A stretch of 64,000 nucleotides of DNA from Cohnella sp. AR92 (GCF_003990975.1 NZ_RZJR01000012.1:1-64000), one strand, 5' to 3'. Numbered from the stretch's first letter, positions 1 through 9,208 are shown. Made by a program: numbers and translations. The notes: generated by a model from the letters alone, not told the origin.

Positions 1-1
1 G

Positions 2-271
2 TACCGGGAACGGTTAACGAAAAACAACATGATAGGCAGCATGAGCCGAAAAGGGAATTGCTATGACAATGCCTGTATTGAGGCATTTCATAGTGTGATA
101 AAGAAAGAGCTCATTTACCAAACCAAATTTAGAACTCGTAAACAAGCCTATGATGCCATTTACGAGTACATCGAGTTAGAGTACAACCGCATTCGCATCC
201 ACTCGACCATTAGCTACTTAACTCCACATGCTTGCGAGAAAAAGTACTACGAGCAACTCCAGGGAGCGTAA
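2..271 (+). mobile_element. IS3-family (IS150-type) transposase OrfB, C-terminal fragment
   Basis: The reading frame is open from the window edge and encodes the last 89 or so residues of an rve-type integrase-fold transposase. The GSMSRKGNCYDNA motif and the following E-x-F-x-S-x-x-K-x-E segment are typical of IS3-family OrfB around the third catalytic acid of the DDE triad. The tail with YxxxxYNxxRxHS is the family C-terminus. The gene start lies upstream of the window, so intactness cannot be judged. The stop lies about 30 bp before the element's probable right end. Confidence 0.9.
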
Positions 272-276
272 AGTTG

Positions 277-301
277 TGTCCACTTTCTTGACAGAGGTAC
301 A
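277..301 (+). repeat. Probable right terminal inverted repeat of the IS150-type element
   Basis: The 25 bases start TGTCCACTTTCTTGACA and end in GTACA. This resembles the outward end of IS150-group elements, whose right ends begin TGTCCA and finish with CA. The left end lies outside the window, so the match between the two ends cannot be tested here. Confidence 0.55.
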
Positions 302-422
302 AATGGCGGTCCCCGGCTCCGAGTAAGTTTGTTCAATAACGGCGCACGAATGGCGGTCCCCGGCTCCGAGTTATTGAACTTTGTTCAATAACGGCGCACG
401 AATGGCGGTTCGCAGCTCTGAA
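302..422. repeat. Intergenic direct-repeat array, three copies
   Basis: A 22-base unit (AATGGCGGTCCCCGGCTCCG plus AG) occurs at 302-323 and 349-370, with a degenerate third copy at 401-422. A linked 21-base unit with TTCAATAACGGCGCACG sits at 328-348 and 380-400. The periods are 47 and 52 bases. The array begins directly at the IS right end, so the element appears to have landed inside it. I see no reading frame or promoter here. Confidence 0.7.
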
Positions 423-503
423 CTTAACTTCCCAGCATGCACCTCTAGCGATGAGTCGCGCTCCTACGCTTTTTCACCTAGGGTGTGACCGCCGGAGCTG
501 GAC

Positions 504-1505
504 ATGAATACGCTAGTCACACCGAAGAGAGGAGCGAATGTCTTGGCCAACGTTAAGATCGCCATCGTAGGGGACTTCCTCATGAAGCGGCCCGTCATCG
601 CGTCGGCTCGCCGCAAAGGCGGACGCTTCGAGTTCCACTCGCTTCTGCGGAAGGTTCGGCCGTACCTGAAGAGTCCGGACGTGACCATCGGCAACCTGGA
701 GACGACGTTCTCCGGCTACCGAGGACCCGGGGTGAAAGCGAGCGGTTATCCGACGGAGTCCGTCCACCCGAGGACCGGATACCCGCGGTTCAACTGCCCG
801 GATGAGCTGGCCTCCGCGCTGAAGGCCGCCGGGTTCAACGTTATGGTTACCGCGAACAATCACAGCATGGATGGAGGGGCAAGCGGCCTTAAACGGACGC
901 TTGGCGTTCTGAACCGGCACGGCTTGAAGCATACCGGCACGTACCGAACCGCGCAAGGGGCGGGGGCGCCGCTGATCGTGAACGCGAAGGGGATGAAGAT
1001 CGGCATCCTCTCGTACACGAGGGGGACGAACTCGATCCCCGTTCCGCAGCCCTGGATGGTGAACAAGATCGGCACGGCGGCAAGAATCTCGTCGATGATC
1101 CGAAAGCTTCGGGCCAAGACCGACTTCATCATCGTTTATTTGCATTTTGGAACGGAATTCCGGACCTACCCGAACAAGCGAGAGAAGAAGCTGATGAACG
1201 ATCTTCTCTATCAAGGGGCGAACGTCGTCGTCGGGGCGCATCCCCACGTCCTCCATCCGGTTCATGTCGTTCGCAGCCGCGACCGGGACGGCCGGCTTCT
1301 CACCCGGGTAACCGGCTCCTCGCTCGGCAACTTCGTGTCGAAGAAGCTTCGCGGCCGTGAGGATTCGATCACCGGCATGATACTGGAGCTGACCGTCTCG
1401 AAGAACGGGCGGACGGATGCGAATGTATCGAAGGTCAGAAGGATCCGGACGAAGGTTCGAAGAGGATCCGATGGAATTTATCGCGTTGCCCGTGTTTCCC
1501 GCTAG
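504..1505 (+). CDS. CapA-family (PGA_cap) metallophosphatase-like protein
   Basis: This 333-residue protein has the CapA/PGA_cap layout: GDFLM near residue 23, NLETT near 63, FNCPDE then ANNHSMDGG near 115, HFGTEF near 215 and GAHPHVLHP near 240. These are the metal-binding loops of the calcineurin-like fold. Family members take part in poly-gamma-glutamate capsule work or act as uncharacterised phosphoesterases. No signal peptide or membrane segment is seen, unlike the anchored CapA of Bacillus, and no capB or capC lies nearby, so capsule synthesis is doubtful. A TTG at 543 has an AGAGGAG site nine bases ahead and is a credible alternative start. Confidence 0.8.
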   Translation: MNTLVTPKRGANVLANVKIAIVGDFLMKRPVIASARRKGGRFEFHSLLRKVRPYLKSPDVTIGNLETTFSGYRGPGVKASGYPTESVHPRTGYPRFNCPDELASALKAAGFNVMVTANNHSMDGGASGLKRTLGVLNRHGLKHTGTYRTAQGAGAPLIVNAKGMKIGILSYTRGTNSIPVPQPWMVNKIGTAARISSMIRKLRAKTDFIIVYLHFGTEFRTYPNKREKKLMNDLLYQGANVVVGAHPHVLHPVHVVRSRDRDGRLLTRVTGSSLGNFVSKKLRGREDSITGMILELTVSKNGRTDANVSKVRRIRTKVRRGSDGIYRVARVSR

Positions 1506-1529
1506 CCCCACTCCCCTCCTCCAATTCCG

Positions 1530-1556
1530 GCAGCCCGCTCGACGGGCTGCTTTTTT
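1530..1556 (+). terminator. Rho-independent terminator after the capA-like gene
   Basis: A perfect 8-bp stem, GCAGCCCG / CGGGCTGC with loop CTCGA, is followed by six T. It separates the CapA-like gene from the sigma-factor operon. Confidence 0.9.
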
Positions 1557-1597
1557 GCGCGTCGGCCAATCGATTCGATATATTTTTCCAATCGTGC

Positions 1598-1623
1598 GAA
1601 CCGTTCGGTCAAGACCCGGGTCT
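1598..1623 (+). promoter_or_regulatory. Possible ECF-type promoter of the sigma/anti-sigma operon
   Basis: GAACC (1598-1602) lies about 17 bases before GTCTAA (1620-1625). This resembles the AAC / CGTC pattern of autoregulated ECF promoters in Bacillus. The match is partial and the site is inferred from position. Confidence 0.35.
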
Positions 1624-1660
1624 AATAATTAGAAAAAAGCGGAGAGAAGGAGGGGCGGCA

Positions 1661-2188
1661 TTGGAGTGGATTGACGATGTTAAGCAAGCGCAGAAAGGCG
1701 ATCAGTCGGCATTCGTTCGATTGATGAGATCGTTCGAGACGGTCTTGTACCAGACGGCGAAGGCGTTCTTCCATGGAGACGAGGACTGCGCCGACGCGAT
1801 GCAGGAGACGGTTCTTCGCGCTTACCGTTCTCTCTCGGGACTGAAGGAGCCGGCGTACTTCAAAACCTGGCTCGTCCGGATACATATAAACGAGTGCAAA
1901 AGAATGCTTCAGTCCCGCAAGGTCTACGTTCCGCTTACGGACGGGATGGATCCGCAGGTCAACGAAGCCGGCTACGTAGTCATGGAGATTCGGGAGATGG
2001 TCGATCGGCTGGAGGCTCCGCTTCGGACCGTAATCCGGCTGTATTATTACGGCGATCTGACGGTCAAGGAGATAGCGGAACAGCTCAGCCTGCCGGAAGG
2101 AACGGTGAAGTCGCGTCTTCATCGCGCCCGGGAGCTGTTGGCCTCGCTGAACTGGGAGGGAAGAGAGAGGGGAGTCGGATACTCATGA
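1661..2188 (+). CDS. ECF-type RNA polymerase sigma factor
   Basis: The 175-residue protein has sigma region 2 at about residues 10-75 (DCADAMQETVLRAYR is the core-binding and -10 helix region). Region 4 is at about 115-165, with a helix-turn-helix around YGDLTVKEIAEQLSLPEGT and the VKSRLHRAR recognition helix. There is no region 3, which fits an ECF factor of the SigV/SigW kind. A TTG start is chosen because AAGGAGG sits eight bases ahead. The stop overlaps the next start (ATGA), so the factor is coupled to a membrane anti-sigma protein. Confidence 0.92.
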   Translation: MEWIDDVKQAQKGDQSAFVRLMRSFETVLYQTAKAFFHGDEDCADAMQETVLRAYRSLSGLKEPAYFKTWLVRIHINECKRMLQSRKVYVPLTDGMDPQVNEAGYVVMEIREMVDRLEAPLRTVIRLYYYGDLTVKEIAEQLSLPEGTVKSRLHRARELLASLNWEGRERGVGYS

Positions 2189-3600
2189 ACGAGTGGATCG
2201 ATGAAGATATGCGCCTCAAGCAAGCCTTGTCGCACGAGCCGGAGACGATTCCTCCGATCGTCCGGGAGAAGATGGACCGGCTCTATGCCTCGCTTCCCGA
2301 GCTTGCCGAGGATCGCAGGCGTTATGCAAGGGGAAGGCAATGGCGACTTGGAGTGAGCGTTGTCGCGCTTGTTGCGATAATCGTGACTGCGGCGCTGTCG
2401 ACTACGGCGACATCGAACTGGCTTCGACAGTTGGCGGGGGGAGATTGGGCTTTTACTACGGCGGGCAGCGGTTCGATTAGCAAGGGGCAAACGGTCGTCG
2501 ATCAGGGGATCGAGCTGACTCTGAACCGGGTCATCTATGACGGAACGAAGCTGGCGGCGGGGTTCCGGCATGCACCGGGAATCCAGATCAAGCCGAGCCC
2601 CGGCATGCTTCATATCAACGGCGTGAGCGCCAAAGCAGTTACTCAGATGGAAGATGACAGAAAGAACGAGACGTTAGTCATCTTCTCCGATCTCCTTGGC
2701 CATCCCTCGGGCGTCTTCGAGCTGGAGCTTCAGGTGAACAATGTCGTGGACTCGCGCGGCGACCAACAGGAGAAAATTTATGGAAATTGGGTGTTCCGCA
2801 CGACGGTTCAAGATTGGACGAAGAACGTGAGAGAGGTGGTGTACGATCCTCCTCTAAAGGCTAGCGGGGAAGGAATCGATCTTACCGTTACGGGACTCTC
2901 GGTCAGCCCTTTGACGGCTAAGCTGACCTTTGAGATTGCCGACCCAACGATGGACCTGCGGGAACAGGGAGAGAGAAACAGGGCAGAAACCTTGCCGAAA
3001 GGCGAGAGTAGGCAGGTAAAGTCCTTTAATTATCGGGTTTTTGACGAACTAGGGAACGAACTGCCGCAGCAGGGAATGTCCGGAGTAAGGGTAAACGAAG
3101 GGCCGATTCGTTATACCGCCGAATACGATATGGTAAATCCCGATGCCAAAGAGCTTCGATTGTCCGTGGTCGAAAGTACCAACAAGTTGACCAGCAACGG
3201 CGATGGGAGCTATTCGGGAGGAAAGACAGAACAAACAGTGGATATACCGATTACGAAGAAGACACCTTTCACGGTGGAACTGGGGGAATCAGCCAGCATT
3301 GAATTCCGTCGAATTGATCTTGGCCGGGTTAAGACAACGATCGATTACGTCGTGAAGGGAGATTACCCTTATCAAGGAATCGCGTGGGTTGTCGTTAATG
3401 AGTGGGGAATGAGCACCGTCTCGCTATTTCCGGAAGAGAGAATCAGGCTTGCAGACGAAGCGTATTCTTTCCGCGGCGAAATCGCTCATCTTGACGATCC
3501 ATCCAAATACAGCATTCGAGCTATTCGTGTCGGGGCAGCTAATGTACGTCCGATTCCCGGCTTGGAACTCGCTATTCCGATCGAACAACGGCAACAGTAA
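2185..3600 (+). CDS. DUF4179-type membrane anti-sigma factor
   Basis: The protein has 471 residues. The cytoplasmic head (1-52) would hold the sigma factor, one membrane segment spans about 55-72, and the rest is extracellular beta-rich sequence of the DUF4179 type, often followed by DUF5643. The start ATG overlaps the sigma-factor stop by four bases and shares its frame with an upstream open stretch that is not part of the gene. A two-gene ECF switch is implied; the outside signal is unknown. Confidence 0.85.
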   Translation: MNEWIDEDMRLKQALSHEPETIPPIVREKMDRLYASLPELAEDRRRYARGRQWRLGVSVVALVAIIVTAALSTTATSNWLRQLAGGDWAFTTAGSGSISKGQTVVDQGIELTLNRVIYDGTKLAAGFRHAPGIQIKPSPGMLHINGVSAKAVTQMEDDRKNETLVIFSDLLGHPSGVFELELQVNNVVDSRGDQQEKIYGNWVFRTTVQDWTKNVREVVYDPPLKASGEGIDLTVTGLSVSPLTAKLTFEIADPTMDLREQGERNRAETLPKGESRQVKSFNYRVFDELGNELPQQGMSGVRVNEGPIRYTAEYDMVNPDAKELRLSVVESTNKLTSNGDGSYSGGKTEQTVDIPITKKTPFTVELGESASIEFRRIDLGRVKTTIDYVVKGDYPYQGIAWVVVNEWGMSTVSLFPEERIRLADEAYSFRGEIAHLDDPSKYSIRAIRVGAANVRPIPGLELAIPIEQRQQ

Positions 3601-3609
3601 GAGAAAAGA

Positions 3610-3641
3610 AGAGACTCTCGATCCCCGAGAGTCTCTTTTTT
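3610..3641 (+). terminator. Terminator of the sigma/anti-sigma operon
   Basis: An 11-bp stem, AGAGACTCTCG / CGAGAGTCTCT with loop ATCCC, runs into a T tract. It lies directly after the anti-sigma stop. Confidence 0.92.
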
Positions 3642-3784
3642 GTCGTCGAATAACAGTTGGAACCTCCCATCGGAATGAATAATTTAAGGTTTTACCTAGA
3701 AATTACAAAGTTCTACTCTTTTTGTATTTTCGAAGTGGTAGACTGAGGGGGAATTTTCTATTTCATAGGCTGAGGAGGAGAATA

Positions 3785-6700
3785 ATGAAGAACGTGTCAA
3801 AACGGAAGTTAGGTTGGGCGAAGCTGGGACTAGCATTGACGATCCTGCTGCCGGGGCCGATCGGCCTCAGCTCGGTACTGCCGTCCGCATCGGCCGAAGG
3901 GCCATCCGATCCGGCGCCGTTTATCAACGCTAAGGTCACGAACGGGAACGCGGGCAAAAAAGTGCTGTTCGACAACACGCATGCCCAGACGTCGGGAGCG
4001 GCGGATTGGGTCATCGACGGCGGCTTCTCGGACTTCGGCAACGCGCTGGCCGGCGACGGCTTCTACGTGAAGGAGCTTCGCAAGGCAACTCCTTTTACTT
4101 ACGATGACTTGGCGGATTACGACGTATTCGTCGTCGCGGAGCCTAACATTCCGTTCAAGACGAGCGAGCAGGCCGCCATGAAGCAGTATGTCGAGCAAGG
4201 CGGCAGCATCTTCTTCATCGGCGACCATTATAACGCCGACCGCAACAAGAACCGCTGGGACGGCTCGGAGAGCATCAACGGCTATCGCCGCGGCGCCTGG
4301 GACAACCCGGCCAAGGGCATGGACGCCGGGGAAGCCGCTTCCGGCGCGATGCAAGACGTCGCCAGCTCCGATTGGCTGGCGGACAACTTCGGCATCCGCT
4401 TCCGCTATAACGCGCTTGGCGATCTGAACGCCAACAACATCGTCGCGCCGTCGCAAGCCTTCGGCATTACCGAGGGAGTATCCGGCGTCGCGATGCACGC
4501 GGGCTCGACCTTGGCGATCGTCGATCCGACCAAGGCGAAGGGCATCGTGTACGTTCCGCAGACGAACGAGTCGTGGGCCAGCGCGGTCGACCAAGGCGTA
4601 TACAACGGCGGCGGCGTAGCGGAAGGCCCGTACGTGGCCGTCTCCAAGCTGGGCGCGGGCAAGGCGGCCTTTATCGGCGACTCGTCCCCCGTGGAGGACA
4701 TCACCCCGAAGTACCTGCGCGAAGATACGGGCGCGAAGAAAACGACGTACGACGGCTTCAAGGAGCTGGACGACGGCGTTCTGCTCGTCAATCTGGTGAA
4801 CTGGCTGTCGGAGCAAGAAAGCTATACCGCCTTCGACCAAGTGCCGGGGCTGCAGTTGGATCAACCGACCGCGCTGTATTCCTACGAGCAGCCGGCGTAT
4901 TCGACGGAACCCCAGGCGGAGCCTTGGGCGGCTCCGAATGCCGGATACCTATGGTATGACCGTTCGACGTTCAAGCCGGGCTCCTACGGCGGAGCGACGG
5001 TGACGGGAACTCCGGCATACAGCTTCACGACCCCTGCGTCGCTGTCCACGACAGCTCCGACGCAGATTCGCGTCAACTTCACCAACCTGCCGGCGAACTC
5101 GACGGTGTCGGGCTTCCAGATCGGCGTCTATCTGACGGGCGGAACCCAGGTCGGCAAGATCCAGAATGCCGACGGCACATGGCCGTCGAGCTACGGGTAC
5201 AGCGCTTCGTTCAGCGTGACGACGGACAGCGCGGGTTCGGCTTCCAAGCAGCTCAACGTCCAGATCAATCCGACGGTGGCGAACGGAACGTCGGCTAGCC
5301 TAAGGCTTCGCCAGAACAGCACGAATCTGCTGACGAACACGGTCACGATCTCGAGCGCCTCCAGCCCGGGCATCAACGATCCGATTACCATCGCCGAAGC
5401 GAGAGCCAAGGCGGAAGGCGCTTCCGTCATCGTGGAAGGCGTCGTTACGACGGAACCGGGAGCGTTCGGAGGGCAAACGTTCTATCTGCAGGACGGCACG
5501 GGCGGACTTTATATTTACCAGACCGCGTTCGGTTACCATAAGGGAGACAAGTTGAAGATCAAAGGCAGCTTGGCCTTGTACAACACGGAGCTGGAGCTCT
5601 CCGATATCGCTTCGATCGAGAAGACGGGCACCGCTGCGCTGCCGGACGTCAAGCCGGTAACGTTCGTCGACGCCGGCAATCAAGGACAGCTGGTCAGCAT
5701 CTCCAATGCGAAGATCACGAATATCGTAACGGCAAGCCCTGCCGGCTCCTTCGAATTCGACGCGGTTAACGAGGACGGAACGAACCATGTCCGCGTCGAT
5801 ACCCGCACGGGTCTCTCGCTTTCGACTTTCCCCTATAAGGAAGGTCAAGTCGTGGACATCCAAGGGGTATCCGCCGTCTTCAAGGGACTCTACCAGTTGA
5901 AGCCGCTCGGACTGAGCGATTTCACCTACCGTCCGGTGCTCGGCAGCGCGACGCTGTCTTCCGGCACGACGCTCCTGAAGGTCGGCGATACGGGAAGCGT
6001 TCAGGTTAGCGCGGAGCTTAGCGACGGAACCGCCGTCGACCTGTCTTCCGCGAGCATCGCATACTCCAGCAGCGATCCTTCGGTCACGGTAGACGGGCAA
6101 GGCAGCCTGAAGGCCGTGCAAGAGGGGACGGCGGAAGTCACGGCTTCCGTGACGCTGGGATCGGTGACGCTCGTCACGAATCCCGTCAAGATTACGGTCG
6201 TGCAGCCGCTCGCCGGCGCGGCTCCCGGCAAACCGGTTCTCACGGACAACAACGGCTTCGATAACGGCCTTCGGGACGGCAGCTATGCCGTGACGATGGA
6301 CCTATGGTGGGGCAATAACGGTTCGGAGTACAAGCTATACGAGAACGGGAAGCTGATCGCGGACGTTCCGTTGACCGATGCGACTCCTTCGGGACAGCAT
6401 GTCTCCATCGACATCTCGGGCAAGCCGAACGGGACGTACGTCTATACGTGCGAGCTTATTAACGTGTTCGGCTCGACGGCATGCGATTCCCATACGGTGA
6501 CGGTAACGGACGCCAACCCGGGCAAGCCGGTTCTGTCCCAGAACAATTGGGACGGAGACGGCAACTACACGATCTGGGCGAACCTGTGGTGGGGCACCAA
6601 CGGAAGCGAGTACAAGCTTTATGAGAACGGCGTCCTAGTAGACGACCAAGCGCTGACCGATGCGACTCCGGGCGGCCAGCAAGCCGGGACGGCCATCGAA

Positions 6701-6796
6701 GGCCGGGCACCGGGAACGTACGAATACCGCGCCGAATGGATCAATGCCGCCGGCATTACCGTCAGCGACGCGATCACGGTGACGGTCACTCATTGA
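3785..6796 (+). CDS. Large secreted multidomain protein (OB-fold, Big2 and two chitinase-type N-terminal modules)
   Basis: The protein has 1003 residues. A Sec signal (KRK head, hydrophobic core, probable cleavage after SASA near 37) is followed by a region of about 300 residues with DUF4350/GATase-like features (LADYDVFVVAEPN, GGSIFFIGDHYN). A beta-rich linker comes next, then a YhcR-type OB-fold at about 534-710 (ITIAEARA start, YLQDGTGG). A Big2 immunoglobulin-like domain covers about 719-805, and two tandem ChiA-N-like modules start with PGKPVL at about 815 and 912. No LPxTG or S-layer anchor is seen, so release to the medium is likely. The substrate is unknown. The start follows GAGGAGGAG. 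Confidence 0.75.
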   Translation: MKNVSKRKLGWAKLGLALTILLPGPIGLSSVLPSASAEGPSDPAPFINAKVTNGNAGKKVLFDNTHAQTSGAADWVIDGGFSDFGNALAGDGFYVKELRKATPFTYDDLADYDVFVVAEPNIPFKTSEQAAMKQYVEQGGSIFFIGDHYNADRNKNRWDGSESINGYRRGAWDNPAKGMDAGEAASGAMQDVASSDWLADNFGIRFRYNALGDLNANNIVAPSQAFGITEGVSGVAMHAGSTLAIVDPTKAKGIVYVPQTNESWASAVDQGVYNGGGVAEGPYVAVSKLGAGKAAFIGDSSPVEDITPKYLREDTGAKKTTYDGFKELDDGVLLVNLVNWLSEQESYTAFDQVPGLQLDQPTALYSYEQPAYSTEPQAEPWAAPNAGYLWYDRSTFKPGSYGGATVTGTPAYSFTTPASLSTTAPTQIRVNFTNLPANSTVSGFQIGVYLTGGTQVGKIQNADGTWPSSYGYSASFSVTTDSAGSASKQLNVQINPTVANGTSASLRLRQNSTNLLTNTVTISSASSPGINDPITIAEARAKAEGASVIVEGVVTTEPGAFGGQTFYLQDGTGGLYIYQTAFGYHKGDKLKIKGSLALYNTELELSDIASIEKTGTAALPDVKPVTFVDAGNQGQLVSISNAKITNIVTASPAGSFEFDAVNEDGTNHVRVDTRTGLSLSTFPYKEGQVVDIQGVSAVFKGLYQLKPLGLSDFTYRPVLGSATLSSGTTLLKVGDTGSVQVSAELSDGTAVDLSSASIAYSSSDPSVTVDGQGSLKAVQEGTAEVTASVTLGSVTLVTNPVKITVVQPLAGAAPGKPVLTDNNGFDNGLRDGSYAVTMDLWWGNNGSEYKLYENGKLIADVPLTDATPSGQHVSIDISGKPNGTYVYTCELINVFGSTACDSHTVTVTDANPGKPVLSQNNWDGDGNYTIWANLWWGTNGSEYKLYENGVLVDDQALTDATPGGQQAGTAIEGRAPGTYEYRAEWINAAGITVSDAITVTVTH

Positions 6797-6823
6797 TGTG
6801 GCGAAGGCAGGCGAATAAACAAA

Positions 6824-6856
6824 GAAACCTTTCCCTTAGCGGGAGAGGTTTCTTTT
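6824..6856. terminator. Bidirectional terminator between convergent genes
   Basis: The stem AAACCTTTCCC / GGGAGAGGTTT, with loop TTAGC, has T-rich tails in both directions. It lies between the secreted-protein gene and the convergent deaminase gene. Confidence 0.85.
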
Positions 6857-6875
6857 CGTTAGGCTTTGGGGTCCG

Positions 6876-7343
6876 TTAGCCTTTATGGTTGCGAGGAAAA
6901 TAGTCCGACAAGATCTTTAGGCTTTCTTCCCGCAAGAGGCCGGCAGTCACTTTAGGTTTATGGTGGGAGTTCTCGAACACGAGCTGAGAAGCATGGCTTC
7001 CCTGCTCGTCTAGAAGCTTGCATAGATCGATATCGCTGGCCGCATAAACGAGTCGCCCCAGCTTGGTCCAAACCATCGCGCCGGAACACATAAAACAGGG
7101 CTCGCAGCTAGAATATAACGTATAATCCTGCAGATCGGTGATACGCGTCTCCGCGCAGAATCTCCGCAGCAAGCCGGCTTCCGCATGGAATGTCGGATCG
7201 GTCGCCGTGTAGATCTGGTTCTCGTTGCTGTATACGATTTCGCCGTCTTTAACCAGCACGGCGCCAAAAGGCTCGTTCCCATGCTCAACGGCAAGCCGAG
7301 AGAGCCGAATGGCTTCCTTCATGAAAATTTCGTCTTGCCTCAT
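6876..7343 (-). CDS. Cytidine/deoxycytidylate-type nucleoside deaminase (GuaD/TadA-like)
   Basis: The 155-residue protein has the zinc deaminase signature: HAE at about residue 53 (FHAEAGL) supplies His and the catalytic Glu, and SCEPCFMC near 80 supplies the two Cys ligands. NEPFGAVLVKDG is the usual N-terminal strand and loop. Overall size and sequence resemble bacterial guanine deaminases and TadA relatives, so the substrate could be guanine or a free base. It is divergent from the peptide-transporter operon. Confidence 0.85.
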   Translation of the reverse strand: MRQDEIFMKEAIRLSRLAVEHGNEPFGAVLVKDGEIVYSNENQIYTATDPTFHAEAGLLRRFCAETRITDLQDYTLYSSCEPCFMCSGAMVWTKLGRLVYAASDIDLCKLLDEQGSHASQLVFENSHHKPKVTAGLLREESLKILSDYFPRNHKG

Positions 7344-7456
7344 CCTTTTTTTGCCACCTTCCTTCTAAATCTTTATGACAGTTATAACAAGGCATCTCAT
7401 GAATGTCCAACGTTTAAGCGAAGTTAGGGAAGCAAAACATAGTAAAATAGTACCTA

Positions 7457-7485
7457 TTGCAATTCCGAGTACTCCAATGTACTAT
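7457..7485 (+). promoter_or_regulatory. Sigma-A promoter of the oligopeptide transporter operon
   Basis: TTGCAA (7457-7462), a 17-base spacer and TACTAT (7480-7485) lie about 40 bases ahead of the binding-protein gene. Confidence 0.7.
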
Positions 7486-7526
7486 TACAACATTACGGAA
7501 AAGAACAGTCATTGGAGGAATCGGTT

Positions 7527-9149
7527 ATGCGCAAAAGTTGGTTTACTTTACTTACTCTCCTCGTTCTAGCGTTGATCGTCAGCGCTTGCGGAGGCAACAA
7601 TAACAACGCCGGCAATTCGGCATCGCCTTCCGCATCGGCCGGAGCTTCCGAGTCCGCGGCGGCTAGCGGCGAGGCCAAAGACGGAGGAAATCTTATTATA
7701 GCCGTCGGGGCCGACCCCGTCATCTTGAACCCGATCTATGCGGGAGACCGCGTCAGCCTGACGATCGACCAAGCGCTGTACGCGCCGCTGTTCCAAGTGA
7801 ACAACGGCAAGAAGACGTTCTACCTGGCGGACAGCCTGGAGCCATCCGCCGATAACCTGACGTACACGCTGAAGCTGAAGAGCGGCCTTACCTGGCATGA
7901 CGGCCAGCCGCTGACGGCGGACGACGTGGTGTTCACCTTCGATAAGATTCTCGACGAATCGCAGAACAGCATGTTCCGCGAGAACCTGATCATCGGAGGC
8001 AAGCCGGTTCAAGCCGTTAAGGTGGACGACACGACCGTCGAATTCAAGCTCCCGCAGGTCAACCCGGCATTCGAAGCGACTCTCGTTCAGCTGACTCCGA
8101 TTCCGAAGCACGTCTTCGAGAACGAAGCGAACATCGAGAAGAGCGCGAAGAACAACGCTCCGGTCGGTTCCGGCGCGTTCAAGTTCAAGGAATACAAGAC
8201 CGGCGAGTACGTGACGCTGGAACGCTTCGATAACTACTTCGGCGGCAAGGCTCACCTGGATTCGATCACGTACCGCATCGCGAAGGACGCGAACGCCGCC
8301 AACCTCGCCCTGCAGAACGGCGAGATCAACGTGAAGTATCTCGACCCGCAGGACGTCTCCACGATCGAGAGCACGGGCAAGTTCGATATCGAGGCATACA
8401 GCGAAGGCCGCCTGGCGTACCTGCTCTTCAACGAGAACAGCGACACCGGCGCCCTGGCGAAGAAGGAAGTCCGCCAAGCGATCTCCTACGCGCTTAATCG
8501 CGAGGAATTGATCCAATTCGTTTACGGTTCGGCGGATTACGCGGATCCGGCGAAGTCCTTCGAGACTCCGGACGGCTTGTTCTTCACGAACGACGTCACG
8601 TCTTACGACAATGACGTGAACAAGGCGAAGGAACTGCTGGCATCCGCCGGCGTCTCCAACCTGAAGCTCCGCTTCATCGTATCGAGCGGCAACAAGGCTC
8701 AAGAATCGGCTGCCCTGTACGTTCAGCAGAAGCTGAAGGATGTCGGCATTACGGTCGAACTGCAGAGCCTGGACGCTTCCGCATACGGGCAGAAGTTCGT
8801 GGACCTGAACGCCAAGGACTATGAGCTGAGCTATGCCGGCTACATCATGGGCTATGACCCGGATGCCTACCGCATTCTGTATCAATCGACCGCGAACTCG
8901 AACTACGCGAAGTACAAGAACGAAGAGGTCGACAAGCTGTTCGACCAAGGCGCCGGCGAAGCCGACGCAGCCAAGCGCGGCGAGATCTACAAGCAGCTGC
9001 AAGAGATCATCGCGCAGGATGCGGTCATCTACCCGGCCGCTTATACGAAGACCATCGTCGCCATCGACAAGAAGTTCGGCGGACTGGACGAAGCCGTTCT
9101 GAAGCCGGTCGTGATCTTCGAGGATCCGTCCAAGCTGTACCTGAGATAA
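7527..9149 (+). CDS. Oligopeptide ABC transporter substrate-binding lipoprotein (family 5)
   Basis: The 540-residue SBP_bac_5 protein has a lipoprotein signal with lipobox VSAC near residue 20, followed by a Ser/Ala/Gly-rich linker. Family landmarks include LTWHDGQPLTADDVVF near 120 and the VRQAISYALNR helix near 310. It would be tethered outside the membrane to capture peptides for the downstream permeases. The ATG at 7527 lies eight bases after GGAGG; an in-frame TTG at 7512 overlaps that site and is rejected. A terminator follows the gene. Confidence 0.92.
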   Translation: MRKSWFTLLTLLVLALIVSACGGNNNNAGNSASPSASAGASESAAASGEAKDGGNLIIAVGADPVILNPIYAGDRVSLTIDQALYAPLFQVNNGKKTFYLADSLEPSADNLTYTLKLKSGLTWHDGQPLTADDVVFTFDKILDESQNSMFRENLIIGGKPVQAVKVDDTTVEFKLPQVNPAFEATLVQLTPIPKHVFENEANIEKSAKNNAPVGSGAFKFKEYKTGEYVTLERFDNYFGGKAHLDSITYRIAKDANAANLALQNGEINVKYLDPQDVSTIESTGKFDIEAYSEGRLAYLLFNENSDTGALAKKEVRQAISYALNREELIQFVYGSADYADPAKSFETPDGLFFTNDVTSYDNDVNKAKELLASAGVSNLKLRFIVSSGNKAQESAALYVQQKLKDVGITVELQSLDASAYGQKFVDLNAKDYELSYAGYIMGYDPDAYRILYQSTANSNYAKYKNEEVDKLFDQGAGEADAAKRGEIYKQLQEIIAQDAVIYPAAYTKTIVAIDKKFGGLDEAVLKPVVIFEDPSKLYLR

Positions 9150-9173
9150 GAGCAAGGAAATACGAGCAAGGCC

Positions 9174-9208
9174 AAAAAATAAGCTGGCCGCGACCAGCTT
9201 ATTTTTTG
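9174..9208 (+). terminator. Intra-operon terminator after the binding-protein gene
   Basis: A perfect 10-bp stem, AATAAGCTGG / CCAGCTTATT, with A and T runs on either side. It lies between the binding-protein and permease genes, so it probably lets only part of the transcripts through and keeps the binding protein in excess. Confidence 0.85.

Noticed and set aside
513..1511. 332-residue open frame antisense to the capA-like gene
   Set aside because: It has an Arg/Pro-rich composition typical of shadow frames in high-GC DNA, no ribosome site, and the + strand frame carries clear CapA motifs.
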